A stretch of DNA of 64,000 nucleotides from Erodium maritimum. Its lineage: Eukaryota > Streptophyta > Magnoliopsida > Geraniales > Geraniaceae. The DNA is taken from positions 58,016,039-58,080,038 of the forward strand of contig OY997593.1 of NCBI GenBank assembly GCA_963921825.1, given 5' to 3'. The translations under genes and the position numbers were made by a program. Of this stretch, positions 22,980 to 35,864 are shown piece after piece; within the stretch, counting starts at the first letter, position 1; each line of letters begins with the position of its first letter. A model generated the notes under the pieces. That model was not told the DNA's origin, did no database searches, and saw only the letters and a list, made by a program, of their open reading frames with translations.

Positions 22980-25907
22980 TGTAAAGACCTGAAAATTTGA
23001 ATAACGTAATTTACGGTTTTAGAACGACGGGGTTGAAAAACAGATCGGAATTCTGGAACGTGTGCGAAGCAAAACGAAAATAAAAAAAAAAAGAAGAGGA
23101 AAAGAAGAAAAGAGGGGAATCAGGCTTGGGCCTGATCAGACTCGTTATTGGGCCGAGCCAGACCAGGCCTACTTCGCACGCACGCACTTGGACCGGCCCA
23201 CGGCCCGCGTTCGAACCCTAGCTTCAAAACCGAACCCTCGACGCTTCAGCTTCAGTTCGAGGCACGTTTCCCCAGGCTAGATCTCCTTCTCTCTCGATCC
23301 TCGCCGGCCGTTTCTCGAACCAGACGACTCCGACCATCTTCCGACCTCGCTTTTCTCCCTTCTCTCTTCTACTTCCTTCCCTTTCCCCTCCTTCGAAATC
23401 AGCAACCCAGAAAACCCGGGACTCTTCCCCTTCTCTCTTCGTTTCCCGAGAAGCGCCGCCGTCCGGTTTCGCTTTGAGGTTCACTTCGCCGGAATCACTC
23501 GAAGCAAGTACCGGTAAGCCTTCCCCGACCTTGATCCGTCTTCCCACCTTCTAGTCTGTTTCTTTTGAGCGGGTTGAGCTCGATTTGTCCGAGTTTTGGC
23601 CGGAGAGAAGTCGCTGGAGTAGCACGCGTCATATCTGGGTTTCTCTACTCCGGCGAGCTCTCGCGACGCCAAACCTAGCCGGAGGAGCTTCAACCGCGTG
23701 CCAGCGACCCTTACCGCCGTCCACCCTAGCTCTGACGCCCTCTCGCCGCCCAGAACCTTACTCGCCGTCGAGAACCGCCGCCGCCGTCGCCGGATTCATA
23801 CCGGAACCCCAGCTGCGTCAGTTTTGGACGAGCTGGGCTCGGGCCTGGAACTACACCGAGCTTGGGCCTTAGCTCCGGTCTGGGCCTTGGGCCGGACTGT
23901 GTTTAGGCCTCGGGCCTGAACCTGGTTCGGGCCTCGGGCTCCGGCTGGATCTAGGGTCTGGGTCTGGAGCCGGGTTTGGATCCGTGTCTGGGTCAGGCTT
24001 AGGTCATGTCCGAGTCCGGGTTCTGGACCGGGTCTGAACCTTGTTCGGGCTTGGATCCGGGTCGAACCGGTTTTAAGGTTTAATTATTTTAAAATCAGTT
24101 TTAAATAATTAATAAATTAATTAATTTGACTTAAAATTGGACTTTAAAGGACTAATTGTGCAATTCAGAGGACCCTTGGACAACTACCGGGACTTATTGG
24201 ACCTTTATCTATTGAACTCAGATTGAACTTCGCCCGAGAGCTTGGACTTCGCCCGAGAAGACGAAGACCACTCCGGAACCCGTGTGAAGAACGGAGGAGA
24301 GGCTAATCGACTTTACAGCAGAGTATTATTAGAGGAAGACCAGAAGGTAGGGAAAGTCTTAACTTCTCGTTTAAATAACGCTTAGTATGCCTATTAGGTT
24401 AATAAAAATGGAAAGGTTCTAGAATTGCATATAGGATGCGAATAACTAGAATAAATGTCTTTCAATTACTAATAACTGGATGTGTCTAGTAAGCATGCTT
24501 AGGATGCGAATCACTAGTATAACTCGCTTTCAATACTTGGGAATTGATTTACTGGTAGAGAGGCCGTTATGAGCCCTCAGATTAGTTGTGTTAGCTTCTC
24601 ATGCTTGGTTGCCTAGCTTGGATAAGTTAAGAGTCTAATACAACTAGATAAATCGAATGATCAAATATGAATGCTTGAATGCTTATTGGATCGAATGCTT
24701 GGATGAATGATTGTGAACATTGAGTGTAATTGTTTGTGCTAAATGGGACATGATCGGATGAATGATAGACCGATGGAGTGCGGATGGTAAGCATGATGGT
24801 AAGTGTGATTGTGGGTATGAATCCCCTGTAGTGTGTATTGATGAACGTGTGTATTTCTAAGCTTGGTTGTACGATGATGTTTGGCGTGTCATTCTCTTGC
24901 ATGTGTTTTAAGATGTTTTGTGTGCGGTCATGGTGCCCACACCGGGGGGGGGGGGTGTAATCCGGTGTGGTACTTACATCGTGGAAGGTCCCGATGTGAG
25001 GTTGTATCATAGCCGCAGGTTATTGGTATTTAAGCCTGCGGGCAATTGATTATTGGACCCTGCGGGGCATTGGTTATCGGAGCCTACGGGCAATTGGATG
25101 GTTTACCCTGCGGGGAATGGTTACTGGTTGATTCACCCACGTGTATGCGTCCTACGGGAGCAGTACCTTGGTTCCCTATGACATATGGTCCTTTGGAGAC
25201 GTTTCCGAGAATACCGACGATAAGCGCCCTCAAGGGTTGTTACCGGTACTCTCGACGTTATACGTCTTTGTGAAGTTATGCATCTCCTCTGGACCGAGGG
25301 AAAATCCGACATGACACAACGAGTATTGTGGATCGGAGGGTGGCGACTTCATGTCCCACGACATTATTTGAGCGTACTATCTTTTATTGATTATTTAAGG
25401 ACTGCATTGATTCCTGTATTTTCCTATGATTAATGTTGACTCTTTGAAAGTGTTAAACACTCCATTTTCCTTCTTATTCCATCATCTGTTTGGTCCCTCG
25501 TCTTATTAAGATTTGAATAAACTTGTGAAACCCTATTTGTCAAATTAAAAGGATGCCCTAGTTATGCATTTTCCCTACTGAGCGTAAGCTCACCACTATT
25601 TGTTTATGATTGTTTTACAGGTTTGCGAGTTGACTGGTGGACTCGAGGCTAGGGTGCTTCTAGGGTCCGGGTGCTTATCTCCTAGAGACGTTTGGTCATA
25701 TTTTTGTTGGTCATGAACCTTTTTGTAACATAATTTACTATGAATTTTATGAACCTTTTGTTGATGGTTTTATGATCAGTATTATTTAGGTATTTTGTCG
25801 AATTAAAGTTAGATGATTTCTTTGTTTTTATGGTATAATATGGTTATAATTGCTTCTTCTTTAAGTCACGTCTCGAGTCCGGTCAAAACCGGATTTGGGG
25901 CGTGACA
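22980..25907 (+). repeat. Solo LTR, TGTAAAGACC family (2.9 kb)
   Basis: It begins TGTAAAGACC and ends GGGGCGTGACA, and is flanked on both sides by TTAGG (22975-22979 and 25908-25912). No internal region is present, so an LTR-LTR recombination product is likely. The donor-like site is TACCG|GTAAGC at 23513/23514 and the acceptor is TTTTACAG|GT at 25620/25621. A GGGTCTGG-rich stretch lies at 23900-24070 and a run of 12 G at 24944-24955. Confidence 0.9.
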
Positions 25908-26085
25908 TTAGGCATGTTTGTGTTGGTTTCCCCTGGTTGGGATTTCACTTGTTCGAGGTTGTGCCTTATGGCCAGTGCTCTAGTTTGTACTATTTTTATT
26001 GAGGGCTTGCCCTTGTCCCTCGGTTTCACTTTGAAATCGTTGGATTTTTATAAAAAAAAAACTTGTTGATAAAAAAAAATCAAAA
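25908..26085 (+). mobile_element. LINE-like carrier, 3' end with A-rich tail
   Basis: The piece resumes at the duplicated TTAGG and ends TTGAGGGCTTGCCC..., then two A runs (TTATAAAAAAAAAA and GTTGATAAAAAAAAA). A 3' end of the form TTGATAAAAA is typical of plant non-LTR elements. Confidence 0.5.
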
Positions 26086-27262
26086 GCTTTAGCTGTATGT
26101 GCTAGTTGAGCAGCTTGTGTTTGTAAGCAGCTTGAGCGGTATCTGTTGTGAGCAGCTTGAACTTGTAAGACCTGATTACTAGACTTGAACTAAGATACTG
26201 TATGGGTTTGCCCAATTACCTCTAAACGAGCCGCGTTTAGCATTTTTGAGGCTTAGGCGCTATTTTTACAACCTTGTTCATAGTCAAAGTGGACTAAGGT
26301 AAGATGCTGAGTCTGATCCTGATATTTTCAAATATAATGCATGGAAAACATGTAGTAAAGATGTCTACAAAATGATAGAAGAATAGTACTTGAAGAACAT
26401 GAATCTGTTCTCATGCACAAAATACTGGTTTTACTTATCATGTTTCGAATGTTGTGTTGTGTTGTGTTGTTAATAGACATACGTACATGGCTAATGTAGT
26501 CACAAAACACAATGGTAGCAGGGGACAGAAACTCTGATGAATGTTTTTCTTCTTGTCCCTTTAGCTTTCTTAACGGTTGCAGGCGATAGAGCAGGGAGAG
26601 GAACCTAGTTCTAACACCATGCAAATTTATAATTTTGGTCGCCGACACAAGAAGCTCGTGCGCTACCTTGTTCATGAGTCTAAGTGTAACAAAATCTACA
26701 TCTCTCGTCTCCTTAGTCAGAGCTCAAGAAAGACACCTTCCAGAACTTCAAAATTTCCCTTCTTTACACGCATCTGATTTAGTAAAGAAGACCTTCAACT
26801 CAAGTCACTGACACATACAAAGTATTGCGATTTCAGGTTTTTGGACTAAGTGAACTGAGAATTCTAAAGCTCGATGCATTAAACAAAAACTGAAACTGAA
26901 AGAGAAGCTTGTGATGTAGCTTCAAAATCATCCCGATACCCTTACTAAAATGTTTTTTATATGATAATACTTCATTAACATTTAGTTTTCCAAGTCCAAT
27001 AGGAAGGACCAAACACTGTTAATGTTATCAGCTACATTTTGTGCACCTTGAAATTGTCAAATTCCCTTGTTAACTTAGAGTTTTTCATTGCGAATGTTTG
27101 TGACATAATTTACTCCAACACAAACACGCATACATTAACTGAAATTAGAATTAAAAGATGTGTATGTAGCTGAAGAATCAACTTTTACTTTCACTAATGT
27201 GTCTTGTTGTGATAATATACTTTTATTTTTATAATGTAAGAATCAATATTGATATTATAAGT
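26086..27262. other. Intergenic DNA downstream of the YUCCA-type gene
   Basis: I see no supported gene. Bases 26095-26170 hold a short imperfect repeat (GAGCAGCTTG). A 115-codon minus frame (26675-26328) has no recognisable domain. Confidence 0.35.
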
Positions 27263-28604
27263 TTACATCTGATCTAGAGCACAAGCGATGTCATTCGCTA
27301 TATTTTTTGCATCTTGAGAAATTCCAAATAAGCCTCTCTTCGAAAACCCGGCAGAGTAGATTCCACTATTTCCTTTCCAATGATTTGGAAATTCTGGTTT
27401 CGGGAATCCGTTTTTATTGAACAACTCGTCACCCTACATTATAATAGTATTAAAAATAAGTATGCACATGATTATCGAATATTTATAAAATCATGCCTTC
27501 ATAATGAATATGATCATACCTTTAGCCAATTTCGTACGGTGCTCTCGTAACCTGTTGCAAAAATGATAGTATCGAATGTGTCACTTTTTCCATCTTTGAA
27601 TTCAACAATATTTTTCTTGATTTTAGATATCATAGAGGGGAAAACACGGATTTCTCCCTTGATAATCTTATCTAGAGCACCAACATCAATAGTTGGTGTC
27701 CGTCCTGTTTTTTCTTTCCTTTCAAACGGTCCCATTGTCGGCCTCCGAATCCCATACAAAGACGTGTCTCCGTATTTGAGGTTGCTCATACCCACAACCA
27801 CTTTGTCAACTAATTTCCTCGGAAGAAATTTTAGCATTCTCATACCATAGTACACTATATCCTTAGTAAGTACGTGCACCTACATAATTATATTTAATCA
27901 CTCCATCATCCAAAATTCAATAATAAAATTAGAAATGAAATGTGCATTAAAAATGAAGCATATAGATGGATAGTACATACCGGGCTACGAACGACAATAG
28001 AAGTTTGGGCACCATGGTTGGACAAATCATAGGCGATCTCCATACCTGAATTTCCACAACCAACCACCAACACATGTTGTCCTTCAAATGGCCTTCCATT
28101 TTCATACTCATTAGAATGCATATACTTGCCCTGAAATGTATCAAGTCCGGACACTCGGGGAATAATCCCTTTGCTATTCTCACCGGTCGCAACTACAAGA
28201 AACTTTGGCATGTACACTTCAACCATACTGCTGGACGTGTTTAAAACCTCGACGCGCCATTTCTTGATTCTTGCATTGTAAGATGCATATTGAACAGAGC
28301 GGTGATACAACGGGTTTATCTCAAAATGAGACGCATAGTTGTCCAAATAGTTGACAAAATCGAGTCTTGGCACAAATCTAGGTGCATTAGTGGGGAAGGG
28401 CATGTGAGGAAGATTGCAAAACTCTTTCCCCAAATGAAGCTTCAAGCGATCATAAGCTCTTTTCTTCCATAAAGAAACACAACAATCCTCTCTCTCAAGT
28501 ACAATGTTTGGTATCGACAGACGATTGAGGCAAGCAGCAGTAGCAAGGCCAGCAGGTCCAGCACCTACTATAACCACCACTACTTGTTCTCCTCCTCGCT
28601 CCAT
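27263..28604 (-). CDS. YUCCA-type flavin monooxygenase (indole-3-pyruvate monooxygenase), YUC10/11-like
   Basis: Three exons on the minus strand join in frame: 28604-27981, 27879-27520 and 27433-27263. Introns are 101 and 86 bp, both GT-AG. The product is 384 residues, normal for the YUC10/11 group. GAGPAG at residues 14-19 binds FAD, GCGNSG at 182-187 binds NADPH, and FATGY at 315-319 is the C-terminal family signature. ATGENS also fits. The C-terminal exon ([22 protein letters not shown]) is complete. YUCCA enzymes convert indole-3-pyruvate to indole-3-acetic acid using NADPH and oxygen, the rate-limiting auxin step, in the cytosol or at the ER. All key motifs are intact. The subgroup assignment rests on overall resemblance, not a tree. 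Confidence 0.92.
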
Positions 28605-28684
28605 TTTTCCCCTTTGATATAGTGTTGATTTTTTGTTTTATCGGTGAAAGTTGTTTGATGTATGTGAAATGAGAAATGATGTGT

Positions 28685-28693
28685 TTTTATATA
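28685..28693 (-). promoter_or_regulatory. TATA box of the YUCCA-type gene
   Basis: The minus strand reads TATATAAAA about 80 bp before the ATG at 28604. The predicted 5' leader would be about 50 bases. Confidence 0.5.
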
Positions 28694-29579
28694 ATAAAAA
28701 ATATGAATAAGGATTCGTTTCATTGTGACATTTCCATTTTTGTATCAAATTTCAAAGTCAATTTTGTATACCAAAGTTTCCATTTTTGTGTCAAACAAAA
28801 CACGAATTCATGATATGTTGCAAGTCATTACACTGAAAATGAGTTCAATTAGCAAATATGGAAGAAAAGAAGAAGGTGGATTTGGTTTCAATCATCTTAA
28901 ACCAATTCATTGTCTAACAAAAATAAAAAGATAAAAATCTGTTGGGATTTGGTAAAGAACTTGGCCAGATATTTTATGATCACCTATTACCTTTTCAAAA
29001 TTCATAAATACAAAGTGATACAATGTCCCACCTTCCAAATAACTAAAGTATAGTACTATATCAAGTGTAACAATTTGTCAAGATCAAAATGTGGTAGATC
29101 TCATACGTGTATCTAATACTTAGAGATTAATAGACGATATACATAGGGACGCGGAAATAATAAGCCGGTTCCCAGCAATGCATCAAAACTTATACATTGT
29201 ATTATTACTAATCATTAGAAATTGGAATTTATCACTATATATCGCTATGTAAAGTTCATAGTCAAAATAGTTAATTATGCAATTTCTATCCGCCATAATA
29301 GTTATATAAACGTTTCTCAGTCCATTATATCAACAACAAAAAGATTCTCAGTCCACATCTAATACATGATGTCATTTTGGTTGTCAAATATAAATAAAGT
29401 TGTGAGATGGACCGTGGAACCAACAACACAAGGACTTGTTACAGTGTGATTTGATAGCGAAGCTTCTTACTCCAAACCATTTAATGGGACTTGTATATTT
29501 TAAACCTAGAACCTTGGTCGTTTCAAAATCATAGGATGTTTGTAAATTTTGAAAGAGGATAGTTTCTGGGTTCGAGGTT
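28694..29579. other. AT-rich upstream region of the YUCCA-type gene
   Basis: This is non-coding and I see no transposon structure. It probably contains the promoter of the minus-strand gene. Confidence 0.35.
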
Positions 29580-30003
29580 AAAGAAATGGCTCAAGAGATA
29601 GTAGAAGTGATGCATTGTATATTGAAGATCTTTTGACGAATCGTCTAGAAAATCCGAAAATACAACAGTGTCCGAAATTGACGAAACCTTAGCATTTTTC
29701 GGGTCGAAACTGGCTCCTAAGCAAAACTCATTGCTTGGCCATGACGTACGATGTTTCTCGGCCATCCGAGATCGTTTAGAGGGGCGAAACTGTAATTTTA
29801 GAGTCCGGTTCATTATTTCCTGTTTTTTTGATACTTCCTTTATTTTGAATTAGGGTTTTGGGGTATTAATTTCCTTATTGTATTAGGACTTTGGGGTATT
29901 AGTTTTCTATTTAAGCACTTGTTATTCTTCATTGTAATTCAGATCTTTCAGAAATAAACACAAAAAAACGAGTTCTACTCAAATCGTCTCTTTCGGCATT
30001 ATG
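29580..30003 (+). mobile_element. Isolated tail fragment of a Ty3/gypsy element
   Basis: It matches the post-pol tail at 1735-2065 on the same strand, block for block. It includes the last pol-proximal words (GAAGATCTTTTGAC) and the closing ACGAGTTCTACTCAAAT. It keeps about 65 bp missing from the other copy. It is cut at its 3' side by a reversed LINE fragment at 30004. Confidence 0.7.
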
Positions 30004-31830
30004 TTTTGTTTTTTGATCGGCAAAGCATAATATAAATTAAAACCTCTTTAGAGGATAAAAAGGAGTACAAGTAAGATCCGATTACAGATCAAACACAAAA
30101 ACCAAACCCGTCTTGAAAAGAACCTTAATATGCTAGTGAGGCATGAATGAGAAGGCCCCCTAACCCTAGGAAACTAAAGGGTAGTGAAATGTTAGCTCAG
30201 ATCCTTGAATGTAGAGGACCGAACAGGTGTGAACAAAATAAGAGGGTACATTTTTGAAACTTGCCCCAAACCAATGTCTTAAGTGTGACTGAAGATGTCT
30301 TGAATGAAACGAGGGCATGAAGGGAGCATCTGAAGGCAAAGGGGGAAAATCAGGCGCCGGAGCTGGGGAAGGGCTACGATCTCCATCAAGGCCATGAGAA
30401 TCGAGAGATGACGAAGGGCTACGATCTCCATCAAGGTCGGCGAGCTTGGAGCAGGAGGAACGAAGCAGCACGAGGAGGACTAGTAAGCAACCAAAGGGAG
30501 GACTCGAGGGAACCTGCAGAAAGAGCAAGCCAGCGAACCACAACACTCTCAAATCTAGAGAAAAAATCTACCCACACTCAGAGACAACAACAAGCTACCC
30601 ACGCTCGAGAACCCCTAAATCAAAGAAGGAACCTCACTGCTCACATCGCTCACCTCCACCCATAAACCAGCCCTGAACCCCGACCCCAATTTTCAGGTTA
30701 GCAATTTCCAATCCAAGCAAGCTTTGGGATCAATTTGCCAACTATTGATTGTGAAATAATTCTTTGTTTTATGAAAATATGACCATTCCCAGCTGTATGA
30801 TTGATGCATAATTCTTTGGAAGATTTCCTCCGCACTCTGCATCAAGAAGTGACATAGGAATATGTTTAGAAGTTGAATGTGATAAGCATGAAGGGCATAA
30901 GGTGGTGATAACAAAGGATTTGAGTCCCGTATATATTACCAAACCTCTAAAAGGGTTATAGTCTGGTACTGAGGGCAGAAAAACACTATTTTAGATGCTT
31001 TAGTGGATTTTGGAACTCCATGACTGGTTTCTTAGGGCATAATCTGGCTGTTAAGGTGAGGTATATTACAACACCATAGTTAGTGTCGATTGTACCGACA
31101 AGAGAGGCACGGTTTTACAGGTGGCGGGATCTGTTGATGGGGAGGGACACTCGAGATGGGCCAAGAACAATGTATTCATCGTACGTTACACAACCATAAT
31201 AGGGACCCATCCCCTAACTTCTCCCAAGGTTACATCGGGTTTTTAGATATAGGATCAGTGCCTCGACCATGACCAAGGCTATATCTCATCCTATTTAGTT
31301 TGTCTATTTCAATTCCACGTTTGTACGGTCTTTACGACCTTTCCTTTTTCATATCAATAAAATTCTCAGATTCGCGTGCTAAAAAATAGACAAATACTAC
31401 TCATCTTCTCTAAATATTAATTTATTTTAGACTAGCCCGAACTCCTTGTGAACCATTCCCTTACTAGAACAGAGAAAGGCAAGGGAGGGCAACCAAATCT
31501 GAACAGCCACATCAACATAACCTTTTCCCACGATATGAAAACGCTGGAAACGAGCAGACAACCACTACCAATTGACAAGGATGGCGGGAGGGCTTCACCG
31601 TCGAGCTCAGCATGTTTGGATTTGTAGGACACGAGCAGAACACCTAACAAAGCACTGAGCAGAGGAAAGGGGAACCAGAGGGGGATAAAGAAGGAGGGAA
31701 AGGGGGACGAGAGAAGCCTCTATCGAAAACTATCATGGTCGGGTCGCCATCGACGAGAAAAAACAGGTGGCGGTAAAAAAAAAGCTAGGGTTTGAGGCTT
31801 TTTCGAGAGAAAAAAGCTAGTAGTTGCTTC
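30004..31830 (-). mobile_element. Reversed LINE-type remnant(s)
   Basis: On the minus strand the segment ends at about 30010 with GCTTTGCCGATCAAAAAAC, a very typical plant LINE 3' end. Near 31790 it starts with AAACCCTAGC plus a pyrimidine-rich leader. Open minus frames at 30552-30166 and 31650-31432 are Pro/Ser-rich but have no recognisable reverse transcriptase, so most of ORF2 is gone. More than one insertion may be merged here: 31240-31400 looks LTR-like. Confidence 0.5.
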
Positions 31831-32099
31831 ATTTGAATTATTAGACATAGCCTTTAATGTATTAAGCTTCAAGCAGACGATTTTGAACAAGATTTAATGG
31901 TTTAAAAGGGTTAAATTTCAGTTCTTTTTCAAACATAAATATGATGTAGTGGTATAAATTATTGGACTTATAGGTCTTGGCAGATTTTAATCAGGCTTAA
32001 TTAATTTTTATTTCATATACACCAAATTAATTAGTCATTGATCACCGGTCCAACCTGCTGCTGTAGTAGTTCTAACGACATTAAGAATTAATCAAAAAG
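31831..32099. other. AT-rich spacer
   Basis: I see no gene or repeat structure. Confidence 0.3.
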
Positions 32100-32896
32100 T
32101 GTCCCCTCCTGAGTTGCGTGAAAATTTAACTACCGGAAGCTAAGATCTCTCTCGCGAGTTTAGATCTCATTCTTCTTGAAGAAACCCTATCCTTCTTATA
32201 GAGTCATTTATTCTTTCTATCGACTTGACTATCACAAATCTTCTCGTCGGTCTTGTTCCATCGTAGTTAGTCCTGGTGATGTCCCTTTAATGTGTGCCTC
32301 CACCCAACCCCTCTTTGGTTGTGAGGCCTTCCATTAAACCAAGGCGCAAAAAAAAAACCCTAAGCATTCTTCTGCCGCCTCGGTCTCTACTTCCCTCTCT
32401 TTTATGACGCCTCTCCTTCCTTCCCCGACCACGACAGACGTGGCCTTCTCTCCCGATACATCTGAACCTCCGAGTAAATCTCGACGGGGTCGGCCTTTGA
32501 AGAACCAAACCTAGCTTCCTCTGCAAGCAATGCTAGGCTTTTAGTGAATTCAACTCCGTCCCCTCCACTGTCGATTCGGTTGTCCTGTCGTCCGCTCCCG
32601 ACGACGTGAAGGCTCTACCGCCTCTTGTGGTTGTCCCTGTTCTCCTACCACTGGTGGAACTTGCTCCCCTCATCGCCACCTCTGCTTAAATCGTTTCCGC
32701 ATCAATTCTTCCCACCGTTGCGCCGACTATGACGGTACCCGTCACCACCCCATTGCCTCCATTGGGCCGTATCTGAACATAGGAGGCCGGAGCCAAGGAG
32801 GGTGGAGGTGGATGCTCTCTATGAGGGGGTCAGGGTTCCTAACGTCACTCGTGTACCCGTGATCCAAGCGCTGCTCACGCAACCACCGGGGATGGT
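32100..32896 (+). mobile_element. LINE, 5' part with start of ORF1
   Basis: A pyrimidine-rich leader is followed by an ATG at 32404 and a 36-codon frame to the TAG at 32512. It includes the basic AT-hook-like SKSRRGRPLKNQ. Further ORF1-like Pro-rich coding, now frame-broken, runs to the ATGGT target duplication of the reversed LTR. The LINE resumes at 47650 with its RNA-binding region. The left boundary is approximate. Confidence 0.5.
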
Positions 32897-35352
32897 TGTC
32901 ACGCCCCAAATCCGGTTTTGAACGGACTCGAGGCGTGAACTTAAATAATAATAAATAAAACGATTTAATACCAAAACGAGTCTCAAATAACAATTTAAAT
33001 CTCCAAATAACAACACGAGTCAACAGCTTGGTAAAAACACACAGTAAAAGGGTTCAGTAAAAGATAAGCTAGCCTAGGACCCTCGCTAGCTCCCAAGCAT
33101 CGAGCATCCAGCTAGTACAAATCCCGCTCAAGACCTGAAACACAACTTTCGCTCAGTAGGAAAAGTAGTTAAGGTTATGAACATCAGTTCACCACCACGA
33201 CTAATCGTCCAATTAGGGCATACTAGCAAAGCATAACTATCAACAACGCCCACGGGACAAGTATCAACCACCAATCACTCTCGCAATACCACAATCACAT
33301 ATAAAACAACGCACATAGCCAACCAGCACGCACAGAACACACATCAGAACAACACATAAATTAGTACAACCGTTCCCAACATCACCGGCTATCATAACCC
33401 GTCCCATTTATATCTTACCGGAACACAGAGCATCGGTCCCGACATCTTCCCGTCACCTAGACTCAGGGTAACATACCTGAACGGCAATACATTCAGTCGG
33501 ATGTCTTCCCTCCACGGAGACTCGGGGCCCCAAGCGTAACAGACCGGCACATACCTCGGTCGTACGCCTTCCCGGACCACATAGCATCGGGGTAATGGTT
33601 AAACAGTCCTCGTCCTCGATACTCTACACCATCATACTCTATCAGTGTAGGTATCATACCTGACACCACTCCTCTTGGAACACACATCAAGAGAATCACA
33701 CGCATCACAATGCCATAGTTCGACCACGGTATACCAACCGAGTCAACTCACCATAACACACAAATCGGTCTATCACTCACCCGATCATATCACAACCAAA
33801 GATTCACATCACATCAAACACGGCACACTTGCCCACACATAGCCACAACATGCTACACCGAGTATATCATAACATGATTCTTAATCTTATCGACACTAAG
33901 TCACACATCATGCATCTCAATCAAAGATCATGACATTTCAATCAGCACACAACCTAAGGCTCGACATGGCCATTCTACCAGCACGACAATTTCCCAGAAT
34001 TGAAAGCGGTTAAACTAGTGAATCACATCCTATATGCCAACCAGGACTCGTCCGATTATTAATGTAATTTAAAGCGGTTATTCTAGTGAATCACATCCTA
34101 TATGCCAACTAGGACCTTTCCGATTATTATCATATAACATGCATACTAGTAACTTTCCATAATTAAACCGGTATTCGCTACGTTCCCTACCTCAAAAGTG
34201 ATCAACTCTCAACTCCTAGCTGCTGACGACCTGGCTAGCATCCTCTCCGTCTCGTCACGAGGTCCAAACGTCTCCTCTTCCTCCGAGCTCGGGTCAAAAG
34301 TCTTGGATCACAAAACAAAAAGAGAATCAAGAGTAATTCACAAAGGTTTAACGAGGAAAACATCCTCAATTAACCCCAAAAGGACCCGGTTATGGATAAC
34401 TGTTCCAATTACTCGAAATTCAACAAAATGGACCCAAAAGATCCAATTCAGGTCTGCCACGGATCTGGTCACGGATCCGTGGGCTGCGCCGTCATGGTTC
34501 TCCTCACGGAGCTGTGACTGACGTCGTCACGGTCTCCCTCACGGAGCGATGACGTCTCCCGTCACGGTGCCCGTCACGGATCCGTGACGGTTCAGCACTG
34601 TTCCGCCTTCTTCTTCCTCCAGCCGCGATTTTCACAAAAATAACCCAAAAACCTCCATTGATGACCTCTCCAAGCTCCAAAACAGCCCCTAAAATGTCTC
34701 TACTTCAAACCCCATCATAGGTATTCATCAAAACTCCACAAAACTCAACAAAATCAATGATCTAACATCATTTCTGTCCAAAATTTCATCATCCAAACAC
34801 CAAACTCTAAAACCCAACCATTGTTCATCAATTTCTTCAAAACCCATAAACCAACATCATCCAAAACGAAAAAGGAAGAGAGACTTACCTTGAGGATGAA
34901 GAATAAATGAAGAAACAAGAGAATTTGAGAGATTTTGGGTAACAAATGGGCTCAAGCTACCAATTTTCCTCCTTTCTTCTTCTTCAAGTCTCCAAAACCA
35001 CTTTTCTTCTTCCTCTCTCTCCCAATATTGTCCACCAATATAATAATGGCTGAAAATGCACCCACAATGGGTCATATACCCTAAAGGGGAAATCTCCAAA
35101 CTACCCCTTTGCTTCCCACTTCTCAAGATCAACAATTTAGGGGTATATGGGTCCTTTTACCCCTTTTTCTTCCTTTCCAAGAAAAAGTGGAAACATGTCC
35201 ATGTGGGGGCAATTTCTACTCAGTTATTTCCAGCACCATTAATTAAAATGGATTTAATTTCTAGTTGGGCCTCGGTTGACCGATAAAAGGCCTCGGGTTG
35301 ACTTTTCCCAATATTACAGTCAATTGAAAGGAAACGGCCCAATTAAGCTAAC
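32897..35352 (-). repeat. Reversed solo LTR (TGTAAGAACC family), left part
   Basis: This is the minus-strand LTR 3' end (plus-strand TGTCACGCCCCAAATCC). It is split at 35352 by element E and resumes at 47511-47649, where the plus strand ends GGTTCTTACA. ATGGT flanks the reassembled LTR (32892-32896 and 47650-47654). The acceptor-like site on the minus strand is TGTTTCAG|GT at 33135/33134 and the donor CAAG|GTAAGT at 34889/34888. The perfect palindrome GTCACGGATCCGTGAC lies at 34573-34588, within a cluster of related words (34450-34590). Confidence 0.88.
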
Positions 35353-35561
35353 TGTAAAATCCCACTTATTTAAAAGGTGGTTTTCTGAAAAGCAAAACAT
35401 GAGGGTGGAAGTTTGCAACGATTGTTGTTGAAAATCAAAAAAAAAAGAAAAAGAAAAAAAAAGGGAAAATGATTCGTTTGGGCTGAGAAGGATTGGGCCG
35501 GACTGGGCCCATCGTAGAACCACGCCTCCGGCCCACGCACACGAGCCGGCCCAGTGCACCC

Positions 35562-35568
35562 TATAAAA
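35562..35568 (+). promoter_or_regulatory. TATA box in the 5' LTR of element E
   Basis: TATAAAA sits in CACCCTATAAAAGGG and is followed by a pyrimidine-rich start-like region (TCTCTCTCTCTCGC). The 3' LTR has the same box at 44738-44744, and the solo LTR at 52518 has TTTATAAGGG at 52731. Confidence 0.65.
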
Positions 35569-35864
35569 GGGAAAAAAACCCTAGATCTGATGCACTGTTC
35601 ACCCTCGCCCCCATCTCTCTCTCTCTCGCTCATCGCCTCGCACACGAACCAGATCGACGACCTCGCCGTCCGGCTTCGCTCTCGACCTCCTAGCCGGCAT
35701 CCCTTCCCTTCCTCCACTCCTTCCTCACCTCCTGCTTCGTTACCGAGCACCAGAAACCCCAAGAACCCAGAAGCTCCTTCCACCTGTCTTCTCCTTCTTC
35801 GATTCAAGACCACCGCCGGCGATTTATAGAGCCACCGTGCTAGACTCGAGGGGATTCGGCAACG

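Noticed and set aside
26328..26675. 115-codon minus frame
   Set aside because: AT-rich, no domain, no splice or promoter support; the short plus frame overlapping it is equally unsupported.
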